Of a stretch of DNA of 64,000 bases, positions 36,042-48,179 are shown one piece after another. The notes under the pieces are model-generated. The model did no database searches. It was not told where the DNA came from and saw nothing but the letters and a program-made list of their open reading frames with translations. The translations under genes were made by a program, and so were the position numbers. Location of the stretch: assembly GCA_026225945.1 (NCBI GenBank), contig JAMJFZ010000597.1, positions 1,661,501-1,725,500 of the forward strand, read 5' to 3'. This DNA comes from Cricetomys ansorgei. Taxonomy: Eukaryota; Chordata; Mammalia; Rodentia; Nesomyidae. Positions within the stretch are counted from its first letter, which is position 1. Every line of letters begins with the position of its first letter.

Positions 36042-36241
36042 ATTTTTTTTTAATTAATTTATTTTTATTTTATGTGCATTACTGTTTTGCCTGCATGTAT
36101 ATCTGTATGAGGGTGTCGGATCTTCTGGAACTGGAGTTCCAGACAATTGTGAGCTGCCATGTAGGTGCTGGGGATTGAACCCAGGTCCTCTGAATAAGCA
36201 TGAGGCCAGTGTTCATAACCATTGAGCCATCTCTTCAGCCC
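36042..36241 (-). repeat. B2 SINE, antisense
   Basis: The runs 'ttattttatgtgcattactg', 'ttttgcctgcatgtatatct', 'ctggaactggagttccagac' and 'ataaccattgagccatctct' form an antisense B2. Confidence 0.92.
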
Positions 36242-36398
36242 TATCTGTTCTCTTTCTTATCACACTGTCCAGCCTTGTGTGATGCAGGTATAATAATATA
36301 ATAGTATAGAATAACCCTAGAGGTTGATGTATATTACCTAAGGTAAAGCCAAACAAAACTGAGCGGAGCCAGCATTTAATTACTTGTCCATCCAACTT

Positions 36399-36733
36399 TG
36401 CTATGACCTGAATATTTATGTTCTCCTCATCCATATTAATTTTTTGAAATCCTAATCCCTGAGGTAATGGTATGAAGTGGGACTCTGTGAGGTGATTAGA
36501 TGTGGGAGTTGAGCCCTTGTGAATGGGATTAGTAACTTATGAAAGGGGCCTGAGAAAGCAAGTCCCTTGTACCATGGGCATGCACAGCTGGAACCAGGAA
36601 ATGGTCCTTTACCAGATACAGAATCTTCCTTGTCTTGGACTCCTGATCTTCAGACTTAACTTTAGAAGTAAATCTGTATTGTGTATAAGCTACCTGTCCA
36701 GTTTATGGTGACGTTGTCATAGTGACTTAGACA
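36399..36733 (+). mobile_element. MLT1-type MaLR LTR
   Basis: TGCTATGACCTGAAT at the start and TGACTTAGACA at the end. Inside, in order: 'gaaatcctaatccctgagg', 'ggtgattagatgtgggag', 'gtgaatgggattagtaac', 'ggaaccaggaaatggtcc' and 'gtaaatctgtattgtgtat'. This is the sense-strand MLT1 layout. Confidence 0.85.
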
Positions 36734-37110
36734 GAGGCAGAGTTGGATTTTTCTGCTGCACCCTTTTCCTCTTACTCTGGAGGAGGGAACGCCCATCTTT
36801 ACTTGGTAAGAAAGGAACTTCCAAAGGCTCCAGGTTGGGTGGAGTGGTCTAGGGGAACCCAGAATTTGTACGCCTGTCCTTGCTGTGGCCCTTTTGAGGG
36901 CCCTAATCCCAGGGACCTCAATACTTTTCACTTCTTCCTTTTTGATGTATCTCCTGTGGGGGACTAAAGGCTCTGTTTTTTGTAAGAGAAGACAAAGAAG
37001 AATGGTGAGCCTCAACCCCTCCCCCTCAGGTTGTAAAGCATTTTCATTTCCCTATGAAGAATGAGAATTTGTGGGCTCACACTCATGCAGAGTCCTGCTC
37101 CTGCAGGCTT

Positions 37111-37475
37111 GTGCTGGTTAGTTTTGTTAGCTCAACATCAACTAGAGTTATCTGGGAAGAGGGAATGTTGATTGAGGAATTGCCTCTGTCAGATTGGCCT
37201 CTGGGCATTTCTATGGGCTATCTTCTTAATTGTTAATTAATTTAGGAGGACCTGGTCCACCATGGGCAGTGCCATCCCTAGGCAGATGGGCCCTAGCTAC
37301 AGAGAAGAAGGGTAGCTGAGCAAGCCAGTAAAGCAGCATTCCTGCATGGTTTCTTCTTCTATTCCTGCCTCCAGGTTCCTGCCTTGCTATCTCTTGGTGA
37401 TGGAATCAACCTTTTTCTCTCCAAGTTGCTTTTCATTATGGTGTTCATCACAGGAATAGAAACCTAACTAGCACA
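37111..37475 (+). mobile_element. MaLR-like LTR with 5-bp target-site duplication
   Basis: Runs from GTGCTGGTTAG to CTAACTAGCACA and is flanked by GGCTT (37106-37110) and GGCTT (37476-37480). Internal landmarks: 'tatctgggaagagggaatg', 'gtcagattggcctctggg', 'gagcaagccagtaaagcagc', 'cctgcctccaggttcctgc' and 'ggtgttcatcacaggaatag'. Five-base duplications are typical of ERVL/MaLR insertion. Confidence 0.85.
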
Positions 37476-37480
37476 GGCTT

Positions 37481-38055
37481 TTCTTTGTGCTGTAGTAGCA
37501 CATGAACAAGTAGGGGATTCCTGGGTCCCTATTCTTGGGAAAGTCCCTAAATTACCCTTTAGCCTAAGAACTCACAAGCAGGGAAGTGATCTAAGTGTCA
37601 ATTATCTTGTGATTGGCCGTCTAAGGTAGGGGACAGCTCCCCTCTCCCCCATCATATGCAGGAGCTATTGCATTGGGTTGAAGAAAAGAAAAGAGGGCTG
37701 GGGCCCAGGGCTCTTGGTTTCTTGAATGCAGTTTCATAGCTGCTATTTCTGCAGATCTAATGGTTTCCTCCTTGTTGCAACCTGAGCTCTATCCTCATAA
37801 CATGGTCTCAGTCCATAGGTGTAATCCACTCAAGAGCTGACTTACAGAGAATATAAATAAATATCAAGAAATGACTGCACTTGGATATTAATGTGTGAGT
37901 GTGAAGCAGAACTCTCCGCTGGACGGAGAGAGAGGGAGATTAGATCATTAGAGAGATCATTAGATCTGGACGATAAAGTCACCAGCTCCAGGGAGGATAG
38001 CCTTCTTCACATGGCTTCCTTGACTGTGTATCCAAGATCAAAGGAAAGTGCTCGT
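37481..38055. other. Intronic, nothing recognised
   Basis: Unique-looking, with a small GAGATCATTAGA duplication near 37938-37965. Confidence 0.45.
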
Positions 38056-38059
38056 GATT

Positions 38060-38405
38060 TGCCCGGGCTGCCAGAGCTAAGTATCAGAAATCAGGGGCTT
38101 CAAGGGATAGTTTATTTTCTCACAGTTATGGATGCGAAAAGTCCAAGATCACATTGTTGGCAGGTTGGTGTCTTGTGGGCCCTCTCTCCTTGGATTACAG
38201 ATAGCTGTCTTCTACCTGTGCCTTCACATGGTCTTTCCTTTAATCCCAGTGTTTCAGCCTCTTCTAAGAATACCTGTTATAGCTGACTAGGTCTCACTAT
38301 AATGTAATTGTCTCTTTAATGGTCTTATTTCCAAATACAATGGCATTCCAAATACAGTGACGTGGGGGTTAGGACTTCAACATGCAAATTTTGGGGAAAC
38401 ACAAT
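38060..38405 (-). mobile_element. MLT1-like MaLR LTR, antisense
   Basis: The run 'gatagtttattttctcacag', 'gtccaagatcacattg', 'ccttcacatggtctttcc', 'tggtcttatttccaaatac' and 'aggacttcaacatgcaaatt' is the antisense order of a mammalian MLT1-class LTR. Confidence 0.75.
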
Positions 38406-38587
38406 TAAGCTGATAATAGGGTGTTTTCAGAAACCTCAGCAAACTAGCCCCAGTTTCATAGTGAAGGGCAGAGAGGCACTCACTGCAGATCCTGATAAAG
38501 AAGAGGACAGATCTAGTCTAGCCTGTAGCAGAAACTTGACTGATCTTGTCCAAAGATCACCTGGGAAAGCTCAGGGCCTCAGCTTCC

Positions 38588-38907
38588 TGTAGTTGTTAGG
38601 TTACTGTGATAGCTCCGCAAAAAGGCAAGGAGGCATTTTCATATCTGCAAACTCTGCCAGACCTCAGCAGAGGGAACCACCATCATGGACAATGCCATAT
38701 TTGACAGTGGAACCTCGCGCCTCTGAGCTCAGGTGTTTTTATTCTTTCAGACTCCTCAGGTGCAGATCATAAGCAATCAAACATCACCCCCCCCCAACAG
38801 AAATCCAACACCTGCAGACAATACAAAATGCCAAGACCTGCAGCCTCTCATCTAACAGTGCATAAAACAATTATTTTATGTAAAACTAAAAATAAGCTTC
38901 CACAACA
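38588..38907 (-). mobile_element. Solo LTR, ERVK-like, copy 2, with 6-bp target-site duplication
   Basis: Starts TGTAGTTGTTAGG and ends CCACAACA, flanked by an exact GCTTCC on each side (38582-38587 and 38908-38913). It is 320 bp, in the same orientation as its relative at 2881-3213 and shares its blocks. The minus strand carries AATAAAAACACC as polyadenylation signal. No internal region is present. Confidence 0.88.
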
Positions 38908-39079
38908 GCTTCCACCTGCCATTAGGGCTGTCTGGCAGTAGTGAGTTCTACAGTGTCTTCATGGCTCCCAGGAAGCCCAGCCTGTGTGGGGATGCTCTCT
39001 TCTCTGATAGAAGCAAGAGTCTGAGTAGTATCGCAGACTGAATCTGAATGGATAGTCTTTGGTCTTCTTCTGATGTTTA

Positions 39080-39200
39080 TTTTTTATTAGCATAAATGGA
39101 TTTCGTTGTGACATTTTCATAAATGTATATAATGTATTTTGATTGTATTCATCCCCTGTTATCTTGTATTGTCCCCTCTTTAGCTCCCACTGACACCCTC
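39080..39200 (-). mobile_element. Rodent L1 3'-end fragment
   Basis: The run 'tttattttttattagcataa', 'atggatttcgttgtgacatt' and 'gtatataatgtattttgatt' is a common antisense rodent L1 3' UTR stretch. Confidence 0.55.
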
Positions 39201-39909
39201 TCCTCATCTAGGCCCCTCTCAGGCAGATCTGCATAAAATAAAAGGAACTAACTTTGGTGTCTTACCCATTATTAAGCCTGAGCTTGATTTGTTCTGAAGC
39301 GTTCTGATTCCCCCATGAAAGGCTGTCCTCTGTATTGAACTGCACAGCAACTATAATCTCTACAAGGAATGGCGAACTTTTGTTTTAATCAATATTTTAC
39401 AGGATTTTTGGGGTCAGATGCACTACCATTGTGTCATGAGGTCTCCTATAGGATTCTTATAAAGGAAGAAATTGTTTTTCCGATTCTGTTGATTCAGAAG
39501 GGCACAGAGTCACAACTAGATATTATCAGTCTATGCCTGCATGTTGTGGGGAACATGGTTTTCAATGCCTCACTGCTTCTAGTAAATGTCCATAGGTCCA
39601 GTTACCACACATATACTGTTCTGAATCCAGAGCATGAATGGATCATGAAGGAGAAATAGGGAACACAGCATTAGATCAAAGCTGTGCGTTCAGCTTAGCT
39701 TTGTAGAAGTTGATTCCATTATGGGTCCAAAACCTACTAAGATTGATTACATTGTTTTTCTTAAAGATTAATTCTGGACAAGCTGAGTCCCTAGTATGTC
39801 AGCAAAATGAGAACATGGTTGTAAATGATCTCAAAGCACATTATTAAATTGGTTACAGGTTGGGAGGAAGTTTGATTTGTAAAGGTATGTTTCAAGGAAC
39901 ATTTTCAGA

Positions 39910-40135
39910 AAAAAAAAAAAAACATTTCTATACCCTTCTGTGATAATTTTTTCCCTTTTGGTGACCTCATGAGTTTCATTGGGGTCACTTTTAGGAGCAT
40001 GGTTGATTACAGGAGCTGGGCACCTTCCTCTTGGCTACACCACTGAAGAAAATGTCTTTGCCTTCTCCCTTCAGCCATTAGCTGCCTACAGATCCTTAGG
40101 GAGGGGTGAGGCCTTGTGAGCCCCTCTACCCTAGT
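39910..40135 (-). mobile_element. Rodent L1 3'-UTR fragment
   Basis: The run 'gagcatggttgattacagg', 'cttggctacaccactgaag' and 'gccattagctgcctacagatcc' followed by 'gaggccttgtgagcccct' is the same class of L1 3' UTR as at 14655. Confidence 0.7.
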
Positions 40136-40504
40136 AACCATTGACTACTAACAAATCATCAGTAGGGTGTATCATGAACCTCTTCCCCCTTTATGATAGG
40201 ATGTTGCTAGAGCCAAGCTTTTGCTGGTGGTCGCCGCACCTACGAGTCCAAGAGTGCAAAGGGCATGCAAGGCCCGGAAGACAGCATTCCAAACACACCA
40301 TTCCTTCCTCTGGTTCTTATATTCTTTCTAGCCCCAGTTCTTCAGTGTTTCCCGAACCTTATGCAGGGTGATGGAGGTGTACCATGAACATTCAAAAGTC
40401 GTTTATTCTCATCATTTTGACAGATACGATTTGCAGTGAGCCCCACCTACTGCAAAAAAAGAAGCTATTCTGACCAAAGCTGATGGGCAGCACTAATATA
40501 TTTA

Positions 40505-40632
40505 TCTTTTAAAAAAACAGGCTCTTGTTATGTATCCAGTCAGGTCACAGCCTCCTGGGCTCAGGTGATCCTTGTGTCTCAGCCGTCCTGGTTTCTAGAG
40601 CCGTAAGCACACGCCACAGAACTCCTGCTCTT
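40505..40632 (-). repeat. Proto-B1-like SINE, antisense
   Basis: The run 'aacaggctcttgttatgtat', 'cacagcctcctgggctcagg' and 'tgatccttgtgtctcagcc' resembles an early 7SL-derived B1/FLAM-like element, strongly diverged. Confidence 0.5.
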
Positions 40633-40887
40633 TCTTTAATGCGAAAGAAAAGCCATCGCTTTCAGTTAGAATTAAGTTGTTCAAAAATGGTAGGATGAAG
40701 GTTCAAATAAAAAATAAATTTTGAGTGACTCAATTAGTATTTGCTTTGTGCAATGCCAAATTCTGGGGTGTCAGCTCCCCGTGGGCAGCTAGAGAGATTT
40801 GTAGGAGGTAGCCGCCTGTAGCTTGTGGTTATACAAAAGGCTCTGAATATCCCAGATAATAAAAGAGAGCATGCCAGCCTTTTCAGA

Positions 40888-40932
40888 CTTTTTATTTTTT
40901 TTCTTTCTTTTTCTTTCTTTTTTTTTTTTTCC
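40888..40932. repeat. T-rich (TTTC)n low-complexity tract
   Basis: Pyrimidine tract of T runs with CTTT interruptions. Confidence 0.9.
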
Positions 40933-41195
40933 TTGCTATGTAGCATTCTAAGCTAATGGAATGAGGAGAAAAGCCTGGCTTTATTATCTGCCAGGGCAAG
41001 TCATATCCTCTGCTCTAGTTAGTCATGCCAGACCCAGACCCAAGCACAGCCAAGTTCTCCTTAATAGTAGTATAGTAGCCTTTACCTCTGAAACAGGCAG
41101 AAGAAGAAAGCTAGGTAGAAGAGACCTTCATGGTGGGTCTCCAATCCTTATCTCAGAATGCTGACAAATCATTGCTTTCCATCTCCATGATAAAC

Positions 41196-41310
41196 AGACA
41201 TTTACTGAATGTCCACCTGTGAGATGCTATTCACTGGGCTCCCAGGAGAGAGAGATGAATAGAACACAATCTGTACTCTTAAGTTACTCAATTCAGAAAT
41301 GGGGACAAAT
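41196..41310 (-). repeat. L2/MIR-class 3' end
   Basis: The run 'cagacatttactgaatgtcc', 'gctattcactgggctccc' and 'gatgaatagaacacaatctg' follows the antisense L2 terminal region. Confidence 0.45.
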
Positions 41311-41581
41311 GCATCAAAAAATAAATTGCTGTCATTCTTAAAAGCAGTGTAAACAGCTCTTATGATTAATGTCAGTTCCACTTGGGGCAGGGACAAAGAC
41401 TGGAGGCATCCAGCATCCCTGGGCACTGGGGCCAGGTGTAGTGTTAGAAAGGTCCCCTGGTGCATTTGTATAAGGCCTTAGGTGAGATTTTGAAATATTG
41501 ATGGAGAAAGCATTTGAAGTAAATATGGAAATAGGAAAGGCTTTCTGTGTAATGTCAACTTAAAAAGAAAAGAAAAACAAC

Positions 41582-41780
41582 CAGGGTCTCATGTATCCCA
41601 TACTGGCCTTCAACTCACTGCATAGGAGTGGGTGACCTTGAACTTCTGATCTTCCTGCCTCCGCCTCCTGAATGCTGGGATTACAGTCATATACCACCAT
41701 GTCTTGTTTATATGGTGCTGGGATTAAACCCCAAGGTTGAGTGCACAGCAGGTGAGCACTCTGCCAACAGAGCCAAATGC
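41582..41780 (-). repeat. B4 SINE, antisense
   Basis: The antisense B1 half ('gggtctcatgtatcccatac', 'cttgaacttctgatcttcc', 'cctgaatgctgggattacag') joins an ID-like half ('gctgggattaaaccccaagg', 'ggtgagcactctgccaacag'). Confidence 0.8.
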
Positions 41781-41999
41781 CGATTGGCAAGAAAACCTTC
41801 ATGTCTTTCAAGGGCAGAAAGTATCTGGTCTGTCTGGGACTCACAGCTCCGTGATAGTGTACCTGGAAGGCAGAGGACTGTGCTACAAAATGAGGTGCTT
41901 TTTTTTTTTTTTTTCCTGCAAGTAGTTGGGTGCCAGCTGTGGGATGTTGGGGAGCAGCTCTGTGGAACATGTCCTACTGCCCCGGAAAGGATGGATTGA

Positions 42000-44900
42000 A
42001 GGGAAGTTGATTCGAGGCCAGAAACCCAGAGGAGGCAGCTTTGACAGTCTGTCTTAGAGTTCATGAGCAGAGGGAGAGTTGGGTTGGATCCTGCAACTTA
42101 TTCAGGCAGTCTGAATGGCACTGTTGGAGCCTGTGTGAATCATCAGGAATTTATGCACAGATCTCCTTTCTTCTGGAAGAGGAGGTAGAGTCTGCATACT
42201 AACCCCACTCTCCCATCCCCACAAAAGCCCAGAGCCTTAGATGCTTTATGTTTCTTTGTAAAAGAAAAGTCCACAGAATTGAAGGAATGACCTATCAAAT
42301 CTGCCTACCCATCACCTGGCTTCAAAAATAACCTCTTACTGGTGTTATTCTCTAGGGATGGGTTTTGAGATGGACCTTTGGGGGAGTATTCAATTTGAAG
42401 TTGTAGGAAGCTTTTCTCTGAATCAGCCCCTTGATTAGTATAATGATGTCATACGTTCCTCCCTGGAGGAGACTTGAATGTGTACGCACTTGTGCAAGCG
42501 TCTTCTGGAGGGTGGGTTCTAGGCCTGAGGAGGTGCAACCCTCAGAGGCCTGTCACTGGAGTGAGAGTTTGTCTGCCATGGTGGCAGGTATGTGCCATTG
42601 GGGACAGAACGGAGATAAGTACTTCTGGAAGGGCAATTTGTCCACTGGAATGTTCATGTTGGTGAGGACCCTGATTCACACTGACAGACCTGACAAGGCT
42701 TCTCCAAACTCCAGACACCGAGGGATAATCCACTTTGGCAGGCATTGTCCAGCAGCCACAACCCAGATGCCTTTCCTCCCAGACCACCTTTTTTTTTTTG
42801 CATTGCTCTGTGTGGGAAAATGAATTACAGCATCGACTTCAGGTTTCTAAGGAGCCAAGCTCCCAGAGGGAGCATGTGGGGAAAGTAGGGACATGATCCT
42901 TGGCTGTGGGCCACCTGTAGCTACCAAGATGCTTCTTTCTACACTTGGAGATGGGGTATTGGTCACCAGTTGCCACATGGAGACAAATAATTCTATGGAC
43001 ACTGTTGCTTTGTCCTTTACTGGGTAGCCTGGTTTTCTTTGAGATATGCTAATTGTTCATATTACTCAAATTCTCAACAGTTGAAAAATAGGAACAGGAG
43101 TTGGAAGGAGACTAAGATATCAGCTTTATAGCTGATGAGTTACTTATAGAGAATGAGACCCATTAGGGTTCCTGTGCATCTGTCTGCAGAATAAACATGC
43201 ACACCTCTAGTGTGGGCGTATATTAATGAAATCTTCTTTAGATACAGGTCACCTCCCTCATCAAGATATCTCCAGGGAGTGAGGAAGGACAGGGATGAGC
43301 TATACATGCTCTGTTTCTTCTCTCATGCTCACCAGTCAGATACTTAGCCGTGCAAGAAAAGATGCCAATCTTCTCCCATTGGATATCTCCATGGCGACAT
43401 GAAACTTTAAATGAAGGTGTAAACACATGCTGTAGATCTCAGCAGAGATTATTTGGATGCTGTCATAGAAAGTATAGAATGGTTTGAACATTGAGAAGTA
43501 ATTTTTAATGTTTTATAGAGACTGGAAGAGAGGGATCTTCAGGTTGAGAAGACAGTATGCAAAAGACACAGGGGCTTGAGGATGCTTTCCTGTGGCTTGA
43601 GTGTCAGGGACTCCAGCAGACACAGAGTTGAGGTTTTTACTCAGGCAGTCTAACTCCAGCTAAGGCTTTTTAACACCACCATAGACTGCTCCTGGTGCTG
43701 GTGCTTTCTCTTACTCTTTGCATCCTCCCACACTATTGCTGGGAAGAGTGGGTGGCTTCCAAGTGCTCCTTTAATGGATGCGGGTTGCCTGGAGGATGGG
43801 TTCAGGGGGTGAGTGGAGGTGATACTGTTCTCAAGCTGTCCTCAGCTTCACCTGCTGTCGCTTTTTCTCTGGTCTCTGGGTCACAGACTTTGCAAAACAG
43901 AGCTGATAATTGTAATGTATCCCTCGCTAATGAGATAATGCAGACAAAGTCTATTCACTCTTGGGAGGCAGGAAACCTACTGTGAACTCCCAGAAGGCAG
44001 TGTTTACAGGCAGGTGGAAATTGCCCAGGCAGGAAGTCATTTGCCATGTTGTGATGCATTGTGAACAGCCATAGGGGTGGGGCCCAGGTTGGGGAAGGGT
44101 GGCAGTTTTGACCTGTTCCTGGTCCTTCTCATCTCAGCCATCACATTTACATTTACTTCTCATTTTCTGAGGTTCTCAGAAGCAAGCAAGGAACTTCTGT
44201 GCGAAGTTCTCTAAGCAGCTACAGTGGCTTCTCCCTCTATGTGGAGACAGATCAACTTGCCCTGTGGTGTGACAAAGGGGCAGGTTAAAGGCAGGCTGTG
44301 ATGCTCTGCTGCCCAGGTGCTGCTTGGCTCCCCTTCCTACTTTTTCCAGAGGCATTCATTCCAACCTCACTTCCCATTCCTACCCTGCATCCTACCCCTT
44401 GGTGGAGTTCCTATATAGTCTGTTCTTAGATCTGCCCAAACCACCCATAGTAAGGCACAAACAAAGTAAGGACTATGACTTTGGCTACTAATGTCACCGT
44501 AGATGCCCAGCTTGGGTGCTAAGCAGAATACCAGGAGCAGACTTGGAAGTGTGAATGGTCAGAGGAAGGCGAAGATGCCATTCGAAGATATTAAATAACC
44601 AAATGAAGGGAAATGCCACTCCCTTCTCAGTGCTCCTCTGTCTGGGGTCAGATGTGCTGTCTGGATATAAGCCACTCCAGTCCTGGCCTGAATGTACTCC
44701 TCCTCATGGGCTGGGCTCAGCTTTACAGGGTGGTGTCTCCTGCGCTCTTTGGGGTTGTGTCTCTCCTTAGTAGCTTGCATTTCAATGGAGAGGGACCTGT
44801 TCCCAATACTGAAGGATAACAAGGCCAGAAGTCTGGCTTTGTGGCACTTGGAGGTAAGGTCTCGGTGCCCTGGGATCTCTTTGTGCCCTGTAGAGGAGGG

Positions 44901-47830
44901 TGTTGAGCTGTGTGACTGCCCTGCTGCTGTTACATGGTGTTGGATTCCGATCTTGTTTAAAGGGCTGTGGTTTGGTGAGAAGGGTAAGTGCCTAATTGGA
45001 AGCATCTGGGTTGGGCTATGCCAAAGAAGGCTGGTGGTGGGGCAGCAGGGACATGTGATGGGAGCTGGGCTGGGTTTTAAATGGAACTTCCAGAAAGCCA
45101 AAGGAATGCTTCCAGCGTGCTCCATAGAGCTGGCTTGCATGTAGCACAAATGTTCATAGCAATCTCTTGGAATTCACCCATTAAGGAGTGTCTGAAATGC
45201 CCGGTGTATACCGCCCGGTATCCTGGCACAACAGGGAAAGAAGCTAAAGGAGGAATGCTGCATCAGAACTCCCAAGCCATGCATGAGAAAAAACTGTTTT
45301 GATGCTGTAATACAGCCCTAGCGTTTGTTGTTAGGGGATATGGTGGTGTGACTGTGTGGGGCCAAAGGAAGGGTGGCGTTCATTTATTTTCTCCCGCTCA
45401 GCTTTTCTTAGACTACATAAGGTGCTGCTGTCACTGATGAAAGAAAGGGCCCTCTTCACTCTTACTAGACCCAGCTATCATACACCAGAGGCCTTTGGCA
45501 TCTCAACAACTCTCCCAGCTTCATGCTCTCTCTGTCCTGCCTGACTCCTCTGTAGCAAGAGAATGCTTTGCTGTGTTCTCTCCAGGGATCCCCAATGCCT
45601 ATGGCCTTATCCTTGGGTTGTGACCCAGTTTGTCTGTAGCTCTGGGTGACTGACTTCTCAGGCCAGGTAGACTATGCTGCTCTCCACAGTCAGGCTTTTA
45701 TCCTATGCAACATGTGACCTCACGACTTTCCAGGACTTTCATGGCCTCAGGGCCTCAAGCTCTGGAAGAAGGCAGGGGTAGCTTGGCCTGACACCCTTGG
45801 GAGCCTCCCCATGGCAGTTGTGTAACCCTCTTCTTCCTTCTGTTTCTCCCTTTAGGAATGGGGGGAGTATCTGTCCTATGCCTGCTCATCATCATGGCGT
45901 GGAAGCAGATAATTATTGTTTCACAGGCTTGTACATGGGAGGAATTTTTTTTTTTCTTGTTAGCCTCAGGCTCCCTCCTGCAGGCATCTGTTTGGTCCAT
46001 ATAGTCCCTCAGCAAAGTGAGCTGAGATCCAAGGTCAGAAACATGGCCCGCCCTTGAGGGGCTTACCATGGAGACCCAAAGAAGTCTACAGCTAATGTGG
46101 CAAGTGCCCTGGAGAAGCCTGTGGTGGGATGGAGTTGAGGGTAAGAGAGGGGCCCTGGAGAAGAAGACACTAGAATTGGGTGTTGAAAGGGGAGAGGTTG
46201 AACAGAGGGAACAAGGGTCTTAACTAAACAACCCATTCTGAGAGTCACCTCTGAGAACAGGAACCGGCTTATGACAGTGGCTTGCTCCAGGCAGGAGCCA
46301 TATATGGCCAGGAGAATAACTGTTTCAGCTCTGAACTCCCTAGCACAGGTTTGAATTCCTATGCCCCCACAGCGGCCTCCCCCATGTCTTCTAAATAGAC
46401 AGATGAGGCGCAGTGATATTAGAGTATTATCAGGGGCGCAGCTGGTGAAAGGAGAACTGAGGTACAAATGTGGCCTGGCCAATACATACTCCATGGGTGC
46501 TTGCCTTGCTCTGTGGAGTCCCAGGCCTCCCGATTCCCATCCTGAGTGACAGGAAGCTGTGCAGCATTATAAAAACTCTAGGAGCACATCCTCCTGGCAG
46601 CTAAAGGAAGGTTGGGGTGGTGGCTGTGGGAGACAAGGCTGGAACCTGAAAGAACAGCGCTGTCATTTTGAAGGCAGTGCTTTGACCAGGGGACACAGCT
46701 CAGAAGATTGGGGGGATGGCAGAAGAAAGGACTGGGTACCAGACCTGGTGGCCTGCCAGCTGGAGGTGAAGGAAGGAAAGATCCAGGGACAGTCATTGTC
46801 AGTGGGGAGACTCGGCCCTGCCTGCCAGAGAATTGAGGTGAGTTCCCCTGTCCCTTAGGGCCTCCATTCATAAAAGCAGACCCTTGACTAGGCCGCAGGC
46901 TGAGCCAGAGTGAAGCAGTTATGGAGTTTTTGACATGGAGATAAGAGATACCACATGCTTTAGACTTACGCATAAGAATCAGCAGGAGAAATGTGTAAGG
47001 AAAGGGTGGTGTGCAGGACTGAGTCATGGGTCAGGCTCTCAAGAGAGCCCGCTTACATGTTGTTAAACTGATTTTGTGCACGATTCTGTGACTTTCTGAG
47101 TTACCTTGTTTTAAAGAATGTTCTGTACAACGAGGCTTGAAGATTAAGGAAAGTTTAAAAATTAAGTAGCATGGATTTACTTATTTTTCTTAAAGAACTT
47201 CCTTTGGTAAATGAGAATTCTACTAGGTGCATTTAGCCTCAGGGAAGAGAGAGGAATGCTAACACAGTTAAACACAAGGCCTGACTTAAGCAGCTTTTAA
47301 TGTCTGTTTGAGATGTCCTTAGGAAGATATGCACTGTCTCTGTAGGCGGATTTCGGCTTTTATCAGCCTTGTTAAACTCTCAGACCAAACAGAGTCCAGC
47401 ATAAGGGACTTTTTAACCCTTCCTGTGTCCCATTAAGTTTTCCTGTCTTTCTGTCCTGCTTCCGCCCCTCTCCTAAGGCTTTGTTCCCTTAATCTGAAGG
47501 TATCATAATGGTTGAAGACTTATTTTCTGAAGAGTCCCCTGGGTGAGACAGGGCTGTAGAGAGAGTCGGAGCTTGTGGATCTAAAGGTGCATTATTTGTT
47601 GGAAATTTGGAAGAAAAATGTTGTTACCTGAAGCATCAAACTGCATAAGCAGTATAGCGTTCAGCAGGTTGTTATGCCTAATTTTAGTATTATCACTAAA
47701 AATAGAATAACTTTTTTTTTTTAAACAAGGTGTCTGAGAGCCTTGAAGTAAAAGAAAAAAAACAACACACAGTGATGATTGTATTCTTAAAGACTGAGTC
47801 TTGTTAAAGACAAGAACGATTTAAAAAGGA
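42000..47830. other. Repeat-poor interval of the probable Ppfibp2 intron 1
   Basis: Nearly 6 kb in which I recognise no SINE, LTR or L1. The longest open frame here (44559-45149, minus, 196 codons) has low-complexity composition, no domain and an overlapping + strand frame, so I treat it as chance. Such SINE-free intron sequence sometimes marks regulatory DNA, but nothing direct shows it here. Confidence 0.45.
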
Positions 47831-47837
47831 ATGTGGG

Positions 47838-48172
47838 GGCTGGGGAAAGGCCTAGTGGGTAAGAATGCTCTGAGTTCAGATCTGCAGCACCCACATTGAA
47901 GCTGGGCTTGGCCATCCGTGCCATACCCCAGAGTACTGGCAGGGGTGGGGTGGGGCAGACAGATCCTGGGAGCTGGGTGGCCAGCCGGAATAGCCCCCCC
48001 TCCAACCCCAAGTTGCAAATTTCAGGTTCGGGGAGAGATCATGTCTCAAAAAATAAGGTGGAGAGTCAAAGTGGAAGGCACTCAACATCCTCTAGGCCTG
48101 TGGCCGCATGTGTGTAGATGGCCCTACCTGCATATACATGTGCATAAATAAGCATGCACCTATCCCCCCGCC
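47838..48172 (+). repeat. B3/RSINE1 SINE
   Basis: The run 'ggggctggggaaaggcctag', 'gttcagatctgcagcaccca', 'ggccagccggaatag', 'caggttcggggagagatc', 'caaaaaataaggtggagagt' and a CACACAC-like degenerate tail is a nearly full sense copy. Confidence 0.85.
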
Positions 48173-48179
48173 CCCCACA

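Noticed and set aside
44559..45149. Longest minus-strand open frame outside the repeats (196 codons)
   Set aside because: No recognisable domain, low-complexity Ser/His/Pro composition, a 150-codon frame open on the opposite strand, and no splice or promoter context. Best explained by chance.
46063..46494. 143-codon minus-strand open frame
   Set aside because: No domain, no splice context, and it overlaps open frames on the other strand.
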